Shown: in pieces, positions 1 to 5,619 of the stretch
How positions within the stretch are numbered: the stretch's first letter is position 1
Layout: every line of letters begins with the position of its first letter
Source: an uncultured Plesiomonas sp.
Lineage (GTDB): Bacteria > Pseudomonadota > Gammaproteobacteria > Enterobacterales > CAMTGL01
Assembly (NCBI GenBank): GCA_947071955.1
Contig: CAMTGL010000138.1
Span: forward strand, 1-5,619
DNA length: 5,619 nt
Direction: 5' to 3'
Position numbers and translations under genes: made by a program
The notes under the pieces: generated by a model
Database searches by the model: none
What the model was told of the DNA's origin: nothing
Seen by the model: only the letters and a program-made list of their open reading frames with translations

Positions 1-960
1 GCAGGTATTCAAACGGTAAACAGCAGCATGAGCAGCGGTGAAGGCAATGAGACTACCGGTGGTCTCAATGGTGGAGAAGTTGATCCTGTTGCCGAAATTA
101 TCGGGTTGATTGTGCCTGAAGATAATAAATTAGCCGGTGGTATAGAGAGTAATGTAGTTGAAGCAACTGTTCAGGATGCGTTAGGAAATCCATTATATGA
201 TTATCCAGTTATGTTCAGTGTGAATAATGGAGCAGTTATTACCTCTGAGCCTGTGATTACGGATAGTAATGGCAAAGCAACAACTACACTTACGAATACT
301 CTTGGTGGTTCAGTATCAATTACAGCGATGGTTAACGATAGTAATAAAACCGTAGAGAGCAACTTTAAGGCTGAATTTACACATGTGATACCTAGAGGTG
401 CTGAATTTTCTGCAAATACAGGTTTTCCTGAAACAGGATATAAGTCAGCGTATTTTTATCTTAAAATTAATGGCACAGATGAATACAACGATTTGTATAC
501 ATGGAGTAGTAGCAATCCTGAGGTTGTTTCAGTAATCAATGGAAAAGTTGAGTTTATTGGTGATGTTGATGTAGGTAATGGAGATATAGACATTACCATT
601 ACCATGAATGGTGGGAAAACGACTGTTTATCCTATCCGTTTAAAAAAGTGGTTTATGCATGGCTTGCATGAATCAAAAACACCAAGTGGTGCTGATCAGT
701 ACTGTTCAGATTTGGGTTTATCAGTGCCAAGTCATCTTGATATGACCGATGCACCATTTCCTAGCGGTAACCCTAGTGGAAGAACTGCGAATGGTAAATT
801 GTGGAATGAGTGGGGAGGTTTCTATGCTGGTCATGTCGAGTATTGGGCCAAAGAAACGAGTGGAACAAATAGAATCGCGGTTAATTTAAGTACACTGGGT
901 TCATTAGTTCCTCTTGATCAAACACAAAATCGCTTTCTGACCTGCGTCAAAGATATCTAA
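1..960 (+). CDS. C-terminal part of an intimin/invasin-like adhesin with Ig-like domains (5' end outside window)
   Basis: The frame is open from base 1 to the stop at 958-960, giving 319 residues. The first Met codon (base 28) lies in a Gly/Ser/Asn-rich linker and is not a credible start, so the gene begins upstream. Codons about 33-127 read as a bacterial Ig-like domain 1 (Big_1, invasin type), with a DALGNPL segment and a DSNGKATTTL strand typical of the family. Codons about 132-216 resemble a BIG_2 domain (WSSSNPEVVSV, then a GKV strand). Codons 217-319 look like the C-type-lectin-like tip of intimin and invasin: a Trp-led start (W217), LWNEWG at 267-272, and cysteines at 235 and 315, which in the family form a disulfide. 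Such proteins are inverse autotransporters: an N-terminal outer-membrane barrel, not visible here, exports the C-terminal part to the cell surface, where it binds a receptor or partner cell. The target cannot be inferred. The gene is more A+T-rich than pdhR-aceE, which fits an accessory gene. Family assignment is fairly sure; adhesive function is inference. Confidence 0.82.
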   Translation, partial: AGIQTVNSSMSSGEGNETTGGLNGGEVDPVAEIIGLIVPEDNKLAGGIESNVVEATVQDALGNPLYDYPVMFSVNNGAVITSEPVITDSNGKATTTLTNTLGGSVSITAMVNDSNKTVESNFKAEFTHVIPRGAEFSANTGFPETGYKSAYFYLKINGTDEYNDLYTWSSSNPEVVSVINGKVEFIGDVDVGNGDIDITITMNGGKTTVYPIRLKKWFMHGLHESKTPSGADQYCSDLGLSVPSHLDMTDAPFPSGNPSGRTANGKLWNEWGGFYAGHVEYWAKETSGTNRIAVNLSTLGSLVPLDQTQNRFLTCVKDI

Positions 961-975
961 ATAGAGATCTATTTT

Positions 976-1004
976 AGCCCAAGCTATTAAGCTTGGGCTT
1001 TTTT
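976..1004 (+). terminator. Rho-independent terminator of the adhesin gene
   Basis: A perfect 10-bp stem (AGCCCAAGCT at 976-985 pairing with AGCTTGGGCT at 990-999) encloses the 4-base loop ATTA and is followed directly by five T residues (1000-1004). It begins 15 bases after the adhesin stop codon. The minus-strand side of the hairpin is followed by AAAAT, not by T residues, so the terminator should work only for rightward transcription. Confidence 0.93.
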
Positions 1005-1049
1005 ATATCCACACTAAGTTAGTAAATAGTAAATGTGAGATATCAGATT

Positions 1050-1376
1050 TTACTCTTTCTCAATAGCATTCGCGACATTGTGATAGGTGTTTTTAACACT
1101 GTTGGTTTGCTGTTTAATATGGTTGGCAGTGTTATTGATGGACTCTTTGGTTTCATTCAGTGAGGCTTTTTTATCACTGATGCCGAGCGTGTTGTCGATC
1201 TCTTTTTTAACCACTTTCTGTGGTGTGCATTTACCGGAAATACCCAGTGTTTTATCAAGTACTTCATTGCGAACCGCATTGTGCATATCGCATTTTGCCA
1301 TTGCTGAGAATGAGGTGAGAGCTAACAGTGAAACAGCGATGCTCGTGTGAAGCAGTTTAGATGATTTAATTTTCAT
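1050..1376 (-). CDS. Small secreted helical protein with 20-residue repeats, function unknown
   Basis: I do not recognise this 108-aa protein. An in-frame ATG seven codons upstream (1395-1397) exists, but the start at 1376 is preferred: it has AGAAG seven bases upstream, and it begins a clean signal peptide with basic residues (KIKSSK), a hydrophobic core to about residue 23 and an AMA cleavage site after residue 27. The residue before Cys29 is Lys, so there is no lipobox and the product is probably soluble in the periplasm or secreted. The mature part holds Cys29 and Cys50, which could form a disulfide. TLGIS occurs at 43-47 and again at 63-67, in units 20 residues apart, and a worn third unit has INNT at 80-83. 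From about residue 73 to 105, L73, I80, A84, I87, T91, V94, Y98, V101 and I105 follow a 3-4 heptad spacing, which suggests an amphipathic helix or coiled coil. The gene converges on the adhesin gene and has no visible terminator of its own. That it is a real gene is likely; its role is unknown. Confidence 0.75.
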   Translation of the reverse strand: MKIKSSKLLHTSIAVSLLALTSFSAMAKCDMHNAVRNEVLDKTLGISGKCTPQKVVKKEIDNTLGISDKKASLNETKESINNTANHIKQQTNSVKNTYHNVANAIEKE

Positions 1377-1498
1377 TATAGTACTTCTGTAATTCATTAA
1401 GTGATTTTATGTTTTGTCTGAGTGATGCTTATGTACGAGATTCGATGTACTGGCATAACCACATTCAATACTACTTTAGCTTAACAAAATTTGTATAG

Positions 1499-1526
1499 AT
1501 TTAATACAGGCAGATGTTTGGGTCAA
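1499..1526 (-). promoter_or_regulatory. Candidate leftward promoter for the small secreted protein gene
   Basis: On the minus strand a TTGACC -35-like element (1526-1521, five of six consensus bases) lies 16 bases from a TTAAAT -10-like element (1504-1499, four of six). A start near 1493 would leave a leader of about 117 bases before the ATG at 1376. A closer alternative is TTGAAT (1468-1463), 17 bases, then TCGAAT (1445-1440), but both of its elements match at only four of six bases. Neither is strong. Confidence 0.25.
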
Positions 1527-1628
1527 GGTGCAGTGCGCCGCTGCATAATGTAGTTATCTTTATGGTGATGTTTTGGTTTTTTGCTTACTCGATTCAGCTT
1601 GTTTTTTTGAGAAAATGTGCCAAACGTT

Positions 1629-1645
1629 AAATGGTATGACCAATT
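1629..1645 (+). promoter_or_regulatory. Upstream PdhR operator (imperfect)
   Basis: AAATGGTATGACCAATT matches the palindromic PdhR operator pattern ATTGGT-N3-ACCAAT except for one base in the left half-site (AATGGT). Its centre (1637) is 139 bp upstream of the centre of the perfect operator at 1768-1784. The E. coli PdhR site is of the same form; occupancy here is inferred. It could help autoregulation by contact between distant sites, or control a separate upstream promoter that I cannot identify with confidence. Confidence 0.65.
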
Positions 1646-1702
1646 AAATTGTTATTTATGTTGTGTGAGCTGAAGCGTTTTTGTTATCAAAGGGAGTAAA
1701 CT

Positions 1703-1750
1703 ATGATTCAGATCAATTTTCGTCTGGACAATGTTTTTCAGCTCTGGTAA
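1703..1750 (+). CDS. Candidate 15-residue small ORF or leader peptide upstream of pdhR
   Basis: ATG at 1703 is preceded by AGGGAG (1691-1696) at a 6-base spacing, a good Shine-Dalgarno arrangement. The frame reads MIQINFRLDNVFQLW and stops with TAA at 1748-1750. It would be translated only from a transcript that starts upstream of about 1690, because the likely pdhR promoter lies inside it (1725-1753). The same bases also spell TATGAT (1702-1707), a good -10 element, so the resemblance to a start site may come from a promoter instead. The peptide has no run of one amino acid that would point to attenuation. A real product is uncertain. Confidence 0.25.
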   Translation: MIQINFRLDNVFQLW

Positions 1751-1753
1751 TTT
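1725..1753 (+). promoter_or_regulatory. Likely pdhR (pdh operon) promoter
   Basis: TGGACA (1725-1730, five of six -35 bases) is followed after 17 bases by TAATTT (1748-1753), a weak -10 helped by a TGG extended -10 just upstream (1745-1747). Transcription would start near 1760, which puts the perfect PdhR operator at about +8 to +24. In E. coli the PdhR site likewise lies just downstream of the pdh start, where bound repressor blocks polymerase. The geometry supports this choice more than the -10 sequence does. Confidence 0.5.
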
Positions 1754-1767
1754 TCACCGCACAGTAA

Positions 1768-1784
1768 AATTGGTATTACCAATT
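1768..1784 (+). promoter_or_regulatory. PdhR operator, perfect palindrome
   Basis: AATTGGTATTACCAATT is an exact 17-bp palindrome (8 + 1 + 8) and matches the known PdhR consensus ATTGGT-N3-ACCAAT in full. It lies 60 bp upstream of the pdhR start codon and just downstream of the proposed promoter. In E. coli, PdhR bound at such a site represses pdhR-aceEF-lpd and pyruvate releases it. Autoregulation of the operon here is therefore strongly suggested. The operator also overlaps the first bases of a TTGACA motif (1783-1788), but no acceptable -10 follows that motif. Confidence 0.93.
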
Positions 1785-1843
1785 GACAGTCAGCGAAATT
1801 GATTCCAACGTAGCAGACAGTTTAACGCGGATGGATGTTCTTG

Positions 1844-2608
1844 ATGGCCTACAGCAAAATTCGTCAGCCCAAACTTTCTGATGTGATTGAGCAGCAGTTA
1901 GAGCGCCTGATCCTTGAAGGCACACTCAGCCCTGGGCAGAAGCTGCCACCGGAGCGAGAGCTGGCTGTACAGTTTGATGTTTCGCGCCCCTCATTACGAG
2001 AAGCTATCCAGCGTTTAGAAGCTAAAGGTTTATTGTTGCGCCGCCAAGGTGGTGGCACGTTTGTGCAGCAGCAGTTGTGGCAAAGCTTTAGTGATCCCCT
2101 CAGTGAATTATTGTCTGCTCACCCTGAATCACAATTTGATCTGCTTGAAACACGGCATGCGCTAGAAGGTATATCTGCGTACTACGCAGCATTGCGTGGA
2201 ACGGATGCGGATTTTCAGCGTCTACATGAAAGTCATCAAACACTGATTGATGCACAGCAAAAAGATGATCCGGCAGCCGAAGCCGATGCGGTAATGCAGT
2301 ATTTAGTGGTGGTTACGGAAGCGTCACACAATGTGGTGCTGTTACATTTAGTCCGTTGTTTAGCCCCACTGTTAGAGCAGAATGTAAAACAGAATTTTGA
2401 GCTGCTGTATATGCGCCGTGAAAAACTGGCGCAAGTGAGCAGCCACCGTGCTGATGTGATTACCGCGATACTGGCCCGCGCGCCGGAGCAAGCTCGCGAA
2501 GCATCACATCGGCATTTGGCGTTTATTGAGGAAACTTTGTTGGATCTTAGCCGTGAACATAGCCGCCAAGAGCGGTCTTTGCGGCGGCTTCAGCAACGCA
2601 TGGATTGA
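1844..2608 (+). CDS. pdhR: Pyruvate-responsive GntR/FadR-family repressor PdhR
   Basis: This 254-aa protein represses the pyruvate dehydrogenase operon and, in E. coli, other genes of pyruvate and respiratory metabolism; pyruvate is the inducing ligand. The start at 1844 is preferred because MAYSKIRQPKLSDVIEQQLE is the E. coli N-terminus and the length then equals E. coli PdhR. GGA at 1833-1835 sits 8 bases upstream, whereas the in-frame ATG at 1835 has no usable ribosome binding site. Residues about 9-75 form the GntR winged helix-turn-helix (PPERELAVQFDVSRPSLREA is the recognition region, then the GGGTFV wing). Residues about 90-235 form the all-helical FCD ligand-binding domain, with LLETRHALEG and SHRHLAFIEE well conserved. 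The C-terminus is basic and charged, as in E. coli. It is the first gene of the operon and carries its own operators upstream. Nothing is missing or broken. Identification is near certain. Confidence 0.97.
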   Translation: MAYSKIRQPKLSDVIEQQLERLILEGTLSPGQKLPPERELAVQFDVSRPSLREAIQRLEAKGLLLRRQGGGTFVQQQLWQSFSDPLSELLSAHPESQFDLLETRHALEGISAYYAALRGTDADFQRLHESHQTLIDAQQKDDPAAEADAVMQYLVVVTEASHNVVLLHLVRCLAPLLEQNVKQNFELLYMRREKLAQVSSHRADVITAILARAPEQAREASHRHLAFIEETLLDLSREHSRQERSLRRLQQRMD

Positions 2609-2789
2609 CTGGTGTTGATGCATTAGTTCTGCGGAAATGATTTACATAGCAAGACCACAAATTAGCAATAAATAGGTTACAGAATAAGTAACACACAAAC
2701 AGACGGTGTTTTTGTGCAGTCATGAACTGACAGAAAAGCATCCAGATTAAGTAAAACTGACCGAACTAAAGAAGATAAGGAAGACCACC
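2609..2789 (+). other. pdhR-aceE intergenic spacer
   Basis: This 181-bp spacer has no terminator hairpin with a T-run and no PdhR operator, so read-through from pdhR into aceE is expected. A TTTACA element (2641-2646) is followed after 17 bases only by AGCAAT, a poor -10, so an internal aceE promoter (one has been described in E. coli) is possible but not demonstrated. A short inverted repeat (GTTAC at 2676-2680, GTAAC at 2687-2691) is too weak to interpret. The aceE Shine-Dalgarno sequence TAAGGA lies at 2776-2781. Confidence 0.5.
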
Positions 2790-5447
2790 ATGTCAGACAT
2801 GATGAGCAATGACGTGGATCCGATCGAAACCAGCGACTGGCTGCAGGCTCTCGAATCGGTAATTCGCGAAGAAGGCGTTGAGCGTGCACAGTTCCTGATC
2901 GATCAGATCATGGATAAAGCACGTATGGGTGGCGTAGCGCTGCCAAGCGGTATTAACACTAACTACATCAACACCATTCCAGCTTCTGCTGACCCAGTTT
3001 ATCCGGGTAATCATAATCTGGAGCGCCGTATTCGTTCCGCGATCCGCTGGAATGCCATCATGACGGTTCTGCACGCATCCAAGAAAGATTTGGATCTGGG
3101 CGGCCACATGGCTTCTTTCCAGTCTTCTGCCACCATTTATGATGTGGCGTTCAACCACTTCTTCCGCGCACGTAATGCGCAAGATGGCGGTGATTTGGTG
3201 TTCTTCCAAGGTCATATCTCTCCGGGGATCTATGCACGTGCTTTCGTTGAAGGCCGTTTGAGCGAAGATCAACTGAACAACTTCCGTCAGGAAGTTGAAG
3301 GTAAGGGTGTCTCTTCTTACCCACATCCAAAACTGATGCCTGAATTCTGGCAGTTCCCAACCGTATCTATGGGGTTAGGCCCGATCAATGCTATCTATCA
3401 GGCACGTTTCCTGAAGTATCTCAATGATCGTGGTTTGAAAAACACCGCCGAGCAGACCGTGTATGCGTTCTTGGGTGATGGTGAGATGGATGAGCCAGAA
3501 TCTAAAGGTGCGCTGACATTTGCCGCCCGTGAGAAGCTGGACAACCTGTGCTACGTGATTAACTGTAACCTGCAGCGTCTTGATGGTCCTGTAGTGGGTA
3601 ACGGTAAGATTATTCAAGAGCTAGAAGGCCTGTTCCGTGGCGCTGGCTGGGAAGTGATCAAAGTTATCTGGGGTTCTAAGTGGGATGCCCTGCTGCAGAA
3701 AGATACCTCCGGTAAGCTGCTGCAACTGATGAGCGAAACCGTTGACGGTGACTATCAGAACTTGAAATCAAAAGATGGTGCATACGTACGCGAGCACTTC
3801 TTTAACAAGTACCCGGAAACGGCTGAGCTGGTTAAAGATCTGACTGATGACGAAATTTGGTCACTGAACCGTGGTGGTCATGATCCGGTTAAAGTCTATG
3901 CTGCATTCCAAAAAGCGAAAGAGACCAAAGGCAAGCCGGTTGTGATCCTAGCCAAGACCGTAAAAGGTTACGGTATGGGTGATGCAGCGGAAGGCAAGAA
4001 CATTGCTCACTCCGTGAAGAAACTGGATATGGAAAGCGTGAAGCAGTTCCGTGACCGTTTCAACATCAACTTATCTGATGATGAAGTGCAGAACCTGCCA
4101 TACATCAAATTCCCAGAAGGTTCAGAAGAGTACAACTACCTGCATGAGCGCCGTCAGGCCCTGAAAGGGTATGTACCAACCCGTCTGCCGAAATTCACCC
4201 AAGAGTTCATCACGCCAGAACTTGAAGAGTTCAAGCCGCTGCTGAATGAACAAGCGCGTGAAATTTCAACGACGATGGCATTTGTACGTGCACTGAACGT
4301 CCTGCTGAAAGACAAAAATATCGGTAAGCACATTGTGCCAATTATTGCCGATGAAGCACGTACCTTTGGTATGGAAGGCCTGTTCCGTCAGGTGGGTATC
4401 TATAACCCGCAGGGTCAGAACTATACCCCACAAGATCGTGAAGTTGTCTCTTACTACAAAGAAGATAAAGCCGGTCAGGTTCTGCAAGAGGGTATTAACG
4501 AGCTGGGCGCAGGGTCTTCATGGCTGGCGGCGGCAACCTCTTACAGCACCAACGATGTACCGATGATTCCGTTCTACATCTACTACTCAATGTTTGGTTT
4601 CCAGCGTATTGGTGACCTGTGCTGGGCAGCAGGCGATCAGCAAGCTCGCGGTTTCTTGGTGGGAGGTACAGCTGGCCGTACGACGCTTAACGGTGAAGGT
4701 TTGCAGCATGAAGATGGCCATAGCCACATTCAGGCACTGACTATTCCTAACTGTGTTGCATACGACCCAGCCTATGCGTATGAGTTGGCTGTTGTGATGC
4801 AAGACGGTGTGCGCCGTATGTATGGTGAGCAGGAGAACGTGTTCTACTACCTGACTACCATGAACGAAAACTACCATCAGCCTGCAATGCCAGAAGGCGC
4901 AGAAGAGGATATCCGTAAGGGTATCTACAAGCTGGAAACTGTTGCCGGTGATAAGGCAAAAGTTCAACTGATGGGTTCTGGTGCAATCTTGCGTCATGTT
5001 CGTGAAGCGGCACAGATCCTGTCTGCTGATTACGGCATCGGTTCTGATGTATACAGCGTGACTTCGTTCACCGAAGCGGCCCGTGAAGGCCAAGATTGTG
5101 ACCGTTGGAACATGCTGCATCCAGAAGCTGCGCCACGTGTGGCTCACATCACTTCTGTGATGAATGATGCACCAACTATCGCGGCAACTGACTACATGAA
5201 ACTGTTCGCTGAACAAGTTCGTGCATTTGTACCGGCGGCTAACTATCGCGTACTGGGTACTGACGGTTTTGGCCGTTCTGATAGCCGCGAAAACCTGCGT
5301 CGCCACTTTGAAGTGAATGCGCATTACGTGGTTGTTGCTGCACTGACCGAACTGGCCAGCCGTGGTGATATTGCCAAATCTGTTGTAGCTGATGCTATTG
5401 CGAAATTTGGTATCGATGCAGATAAAGTTAACCCGCTGTACGCATAA
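2790..5447 (+). CDS. aceE: Pyruvate dehydrogenase E1 component (homodimeric type)
   Basis: This 885-aa thiamine-diphosphate enzyme decarboxylates pyruvate and reductively acetylates the lipoyl-lysine of E2, the first step of the pyruvate dehydrogenase complex in the cytoplasm (E. coli AceE is 887 aa). The start is supported by TAAGGA 8 bases upstream and by NDVDPIET near the N-terminus. Key residues fall on E. coli numbers: H106 (GGHMASFQ), H142 (QGHISPG), the cofactor motif G229-D230-G231 with N258, N260 and Q262 (Mg/ThDP ligands), H407 in the mobile GDAAEGKNIAH loop, E571 in QEGINELG (the glutamate that activates the cofactor) and H640 in LQHEDGHSH. The N-terminal ThDP domain, the middle domain and the C-terminal transketolase-like domain are all present; the protein ends KVNPLYA. 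Codon use looks like that of a highly expressed gene. It is cotranscribed with aceF, 12 bases downstream, and is under PdhR control. Identification is essentially certain. Confidence 0.99.
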   Translation: MSDMMSNDVDPIETSDWLQALESVIREEGVERAQFLIDQIMDKARMGGVALPSGINTNYINTIPASADPVYPGNHNLERRIRSAIRWNAIMTVLHASKKDLDLGGHMASFQSSATIYDVAFNHFFRARNAQDGGDLVFFQGHISPGIYARAFVEGRLSEDQLNNFRQEVEGKGVSSYPHPKLMPEFWQFPTVSMGLGPINAIYQARFLKYLNDRGLKNTAEQTVYAFLGDGEMDEPESKGALTFAAREKLDNLCYVINCNLQRLDGPVVGNGKIIQELEGLFRGAGWEVIKVIWGSKWDALLQKDTSGKLLQLMSETVDGDYQNLKSKDGAYVREHFFNKYPETAELVKDLTDDEIWSLNRGGHDPVKVYAAFQKAKETKGKPVVILAKTVKGYGMGDAAEGKNIAHSVKKLDMESVKQFRDRFNINLSDDEVQNLPYIKFPEGSEEYNYLHERRQALKGYVPTRLPKFTQEFITPELEEFKPLLNEQAREISTTMAFVRALNVLLKDKNIGKHIVPIIADEARTFGMEGLFRQVGIYNPQGQNYTPQDREVVSYYKEDKAGQVLQEGINELGAGSSWLAAATSYSTNDVPMIPFYIYYSMFGFQRIGDLCWAAGDQQARGFLVGGTAGRTTLNGEGLQHEDGHSHIQALTIPNCVAYDPAYAYELAVVMQDGVRRMYGEQENVFYYLTTMNENYHQPAMPEGAEEDIRKGIYKLETVAGDKAKVQLMGSGAILRHVREAAQILSADYGIGSDVYSVTSFTEAAREGQDCDRWNMLHPEAAPRVAHITSVMNDAPTIAATDYMKLFAEQVRAFVPAANYRVLGTDGFGRSDSRENLRRHFEVNAHYVVVAALTELASRGDIAKSVVADAIAKFGIDADKVNPLYA

Positions 5448-5459
5448 GAGGCACGATTC

Positions 5460-5619
5460 ATGAGCATGGAAATTTTTGTACCGGATATCGGTTCTGATGA
5501 AGTTGAAGTTACCGAGATTCTGGTTAATGTCGGCGATAAAGTTGAAGCCGAACAATCATTGATTACTGTTGAAGGCGATAAAGCTTCAATGGAAGTGCCT
5601 GCACCGTTTGCCGGTGTGG
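5460..5619 (+). CDS. aceF: Dihydrolipoamide acetyltransferase E2, N-terminal part (3' end outside window)
   Basis: The 53 visible codons encode the first lipoyl domain of the pyruvate dehydrogenase E2 core, which accepts the acetyl group from AceE and transfers it to CoA. EIFVPDIGSDEVEVTEIL opens the domain, and the lipoylation lysine is K41 in EGDKASMEVP, as in E. coli AceF. The start at 5460 is chosen because AAGAGG (5446-5451), overlapping the aceE TAA stop, stands 8 bases upstream; this overlap favours translational coupling with aceE. A second in-frame ATG (5466) is less well placed. The number of lipoyl domains, the subunit-binding domain and the catalytic domain lie beyond the window. 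An lpd gene probably follows, by analogy with the E. coli operon, but is not visible. Confidence 0.97.
   Translation, partial: MSMEIFVPDIGSDEVEVTEILVNVGDKVEAEQSLITVEGDKASMEVPAPFAGV

Larger units (their letters stand above)
1377..1843. other. Regulatory intergenic region between divergent genes
   Basis: This stretch of about 470 bases separates the minus-strand small secreted protein gene from pdhR. It contains no established gene. Its contents are two PdhR operators, the likely pdhR promoter, a candidate short ORF and a weak leftward promoter candidate, each listed separately. It also holds a T-rich tract at about 1571-1609 and a small hairpin with a 5-bp stem (TGCAG at 1529-1533, CTGCA at 1541-1545) that lacks a T-run and so is not a terminator. 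I see no tRNA, insertion sequence or CRISPR repeat in it. Confidence 0.8.

Noticed and set aside
1087..1350. 87-codon hydrophobic open frame on the plus strand opposite the small secreted protein gene
   Set aside because: The minus-strand frame has a proper signal peptide, internal repeats and a ribosome binding site. This frame lacks a Shine-Dalgarno sequence, and its hydrophobicity is a by-product of antisense codons.
1562..1630. 22-codon hydrophobic frame with a basic end (contains FWFFAYSIQLVFLRK), possible small membrane peptide
   Set aside because: No Shine-Dalgarno sequence precedes either ATG, and the Phe-rich content follows from a T-rich tract. It would need conservation in relatives to be taken seriously.
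1642..1654. ArcA-like motif AATTAAATTGTTA next to the distal PdhR operator
   Set aside because: It differs from the ArcA consensus by an extra base that breaks the spacing of the direct repeats, and such A+T-rich words arise easily here.
1662..1678. Possible CRP site beginning with TGTGA upstream of pdhR
   Set aside because: The second half-site (GCGTT in place of TCACA) does not match.
1783..1788. Perfect TTGACA as a pdhR -35 element
   Set aside because: No acceptable -10 lies 15-19 bases downstream (around 1804-1813), and the upstream extended -10 promoter places the operator where E. coli has it.
2793..3326. 177-codon open frame on the minus strand inside aceE
   Set aside because: Same cause: a shadow of aceE codon use, with no family resemblance.
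4587..5555. 322-codon open frame on the minus strand across the end of aceE and start of aceF
   Set aside because: It lies opposite two certain genes, its translation is rich in His, Cys and Thr with no recognisable domain, and it is explained by the codon bias of aceE.

Overview
The window is gammaproteobacterial chromosome. The best evidence is a pdhR-aceE-aceF operon whose proteins follow the Escherichia coli order and residue numbering very closely: PdhR is 254 aa with a near-identical N-terminus, and AceE is 885 aa with its cofactor and catalytic residues at E. coli positions. A perfect PdhR operator precedes pdhR. By a rough hand count of a few rows, aceE is near 49% G+C. A relative of the Enterobacterales, Vibrionales or Aeromonadales fits; the genus cannot be fixed from the sequence.

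Left part (1-1376): positions 1-960 are the 3' end of a surface-protein gene that enters from outside the window. It encodes two bacterial Ig-like domains and a C-terminal, disulfide-linked C-type-lectin-like domain, as in intimin and invasin adhesins. This part is more A+T-rich (about 40% G+C by the same count). A strong one-way intrinsic terminator follows. Convergent to it, on the minus strand, lies a small gene (1050-1376) for a secreted, probably periplasmic, helical protein that I do not recognise. It carries short 20-residue repeats and a heptad pattern.

Middle part (1377-1843): about 470 bases without an established gene. It holds one perfect and one near-perfect PdhR operator, centred 139 bp apart, a plausible extended -10 promoter for pdhR, a candidate 15-codon ORF with a good Shine-Dalgarno sequence, and a weak candidate promoter for the minus-strand gene.

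Right part (1844-5619): pdhR (pyruvate-sensing GntR-family repressor), aceE (pyruvate dehydrogenase E1) and the first 53 codons of aceF (E2, first lipoyl domain). E1 decarboxylates pyruvate and passes the acetyl group to the lipoyl-lysine of E2, which makes acetyl-CoA. PdhR is expected to repress the operon when pyruvate is low. This part is ordinary core metabolism. The less ordinary items are the adhesin tail, the repeat-containing small secreted protein and the paired operators with an embedded small ORF. I see no novel multi-gene system.
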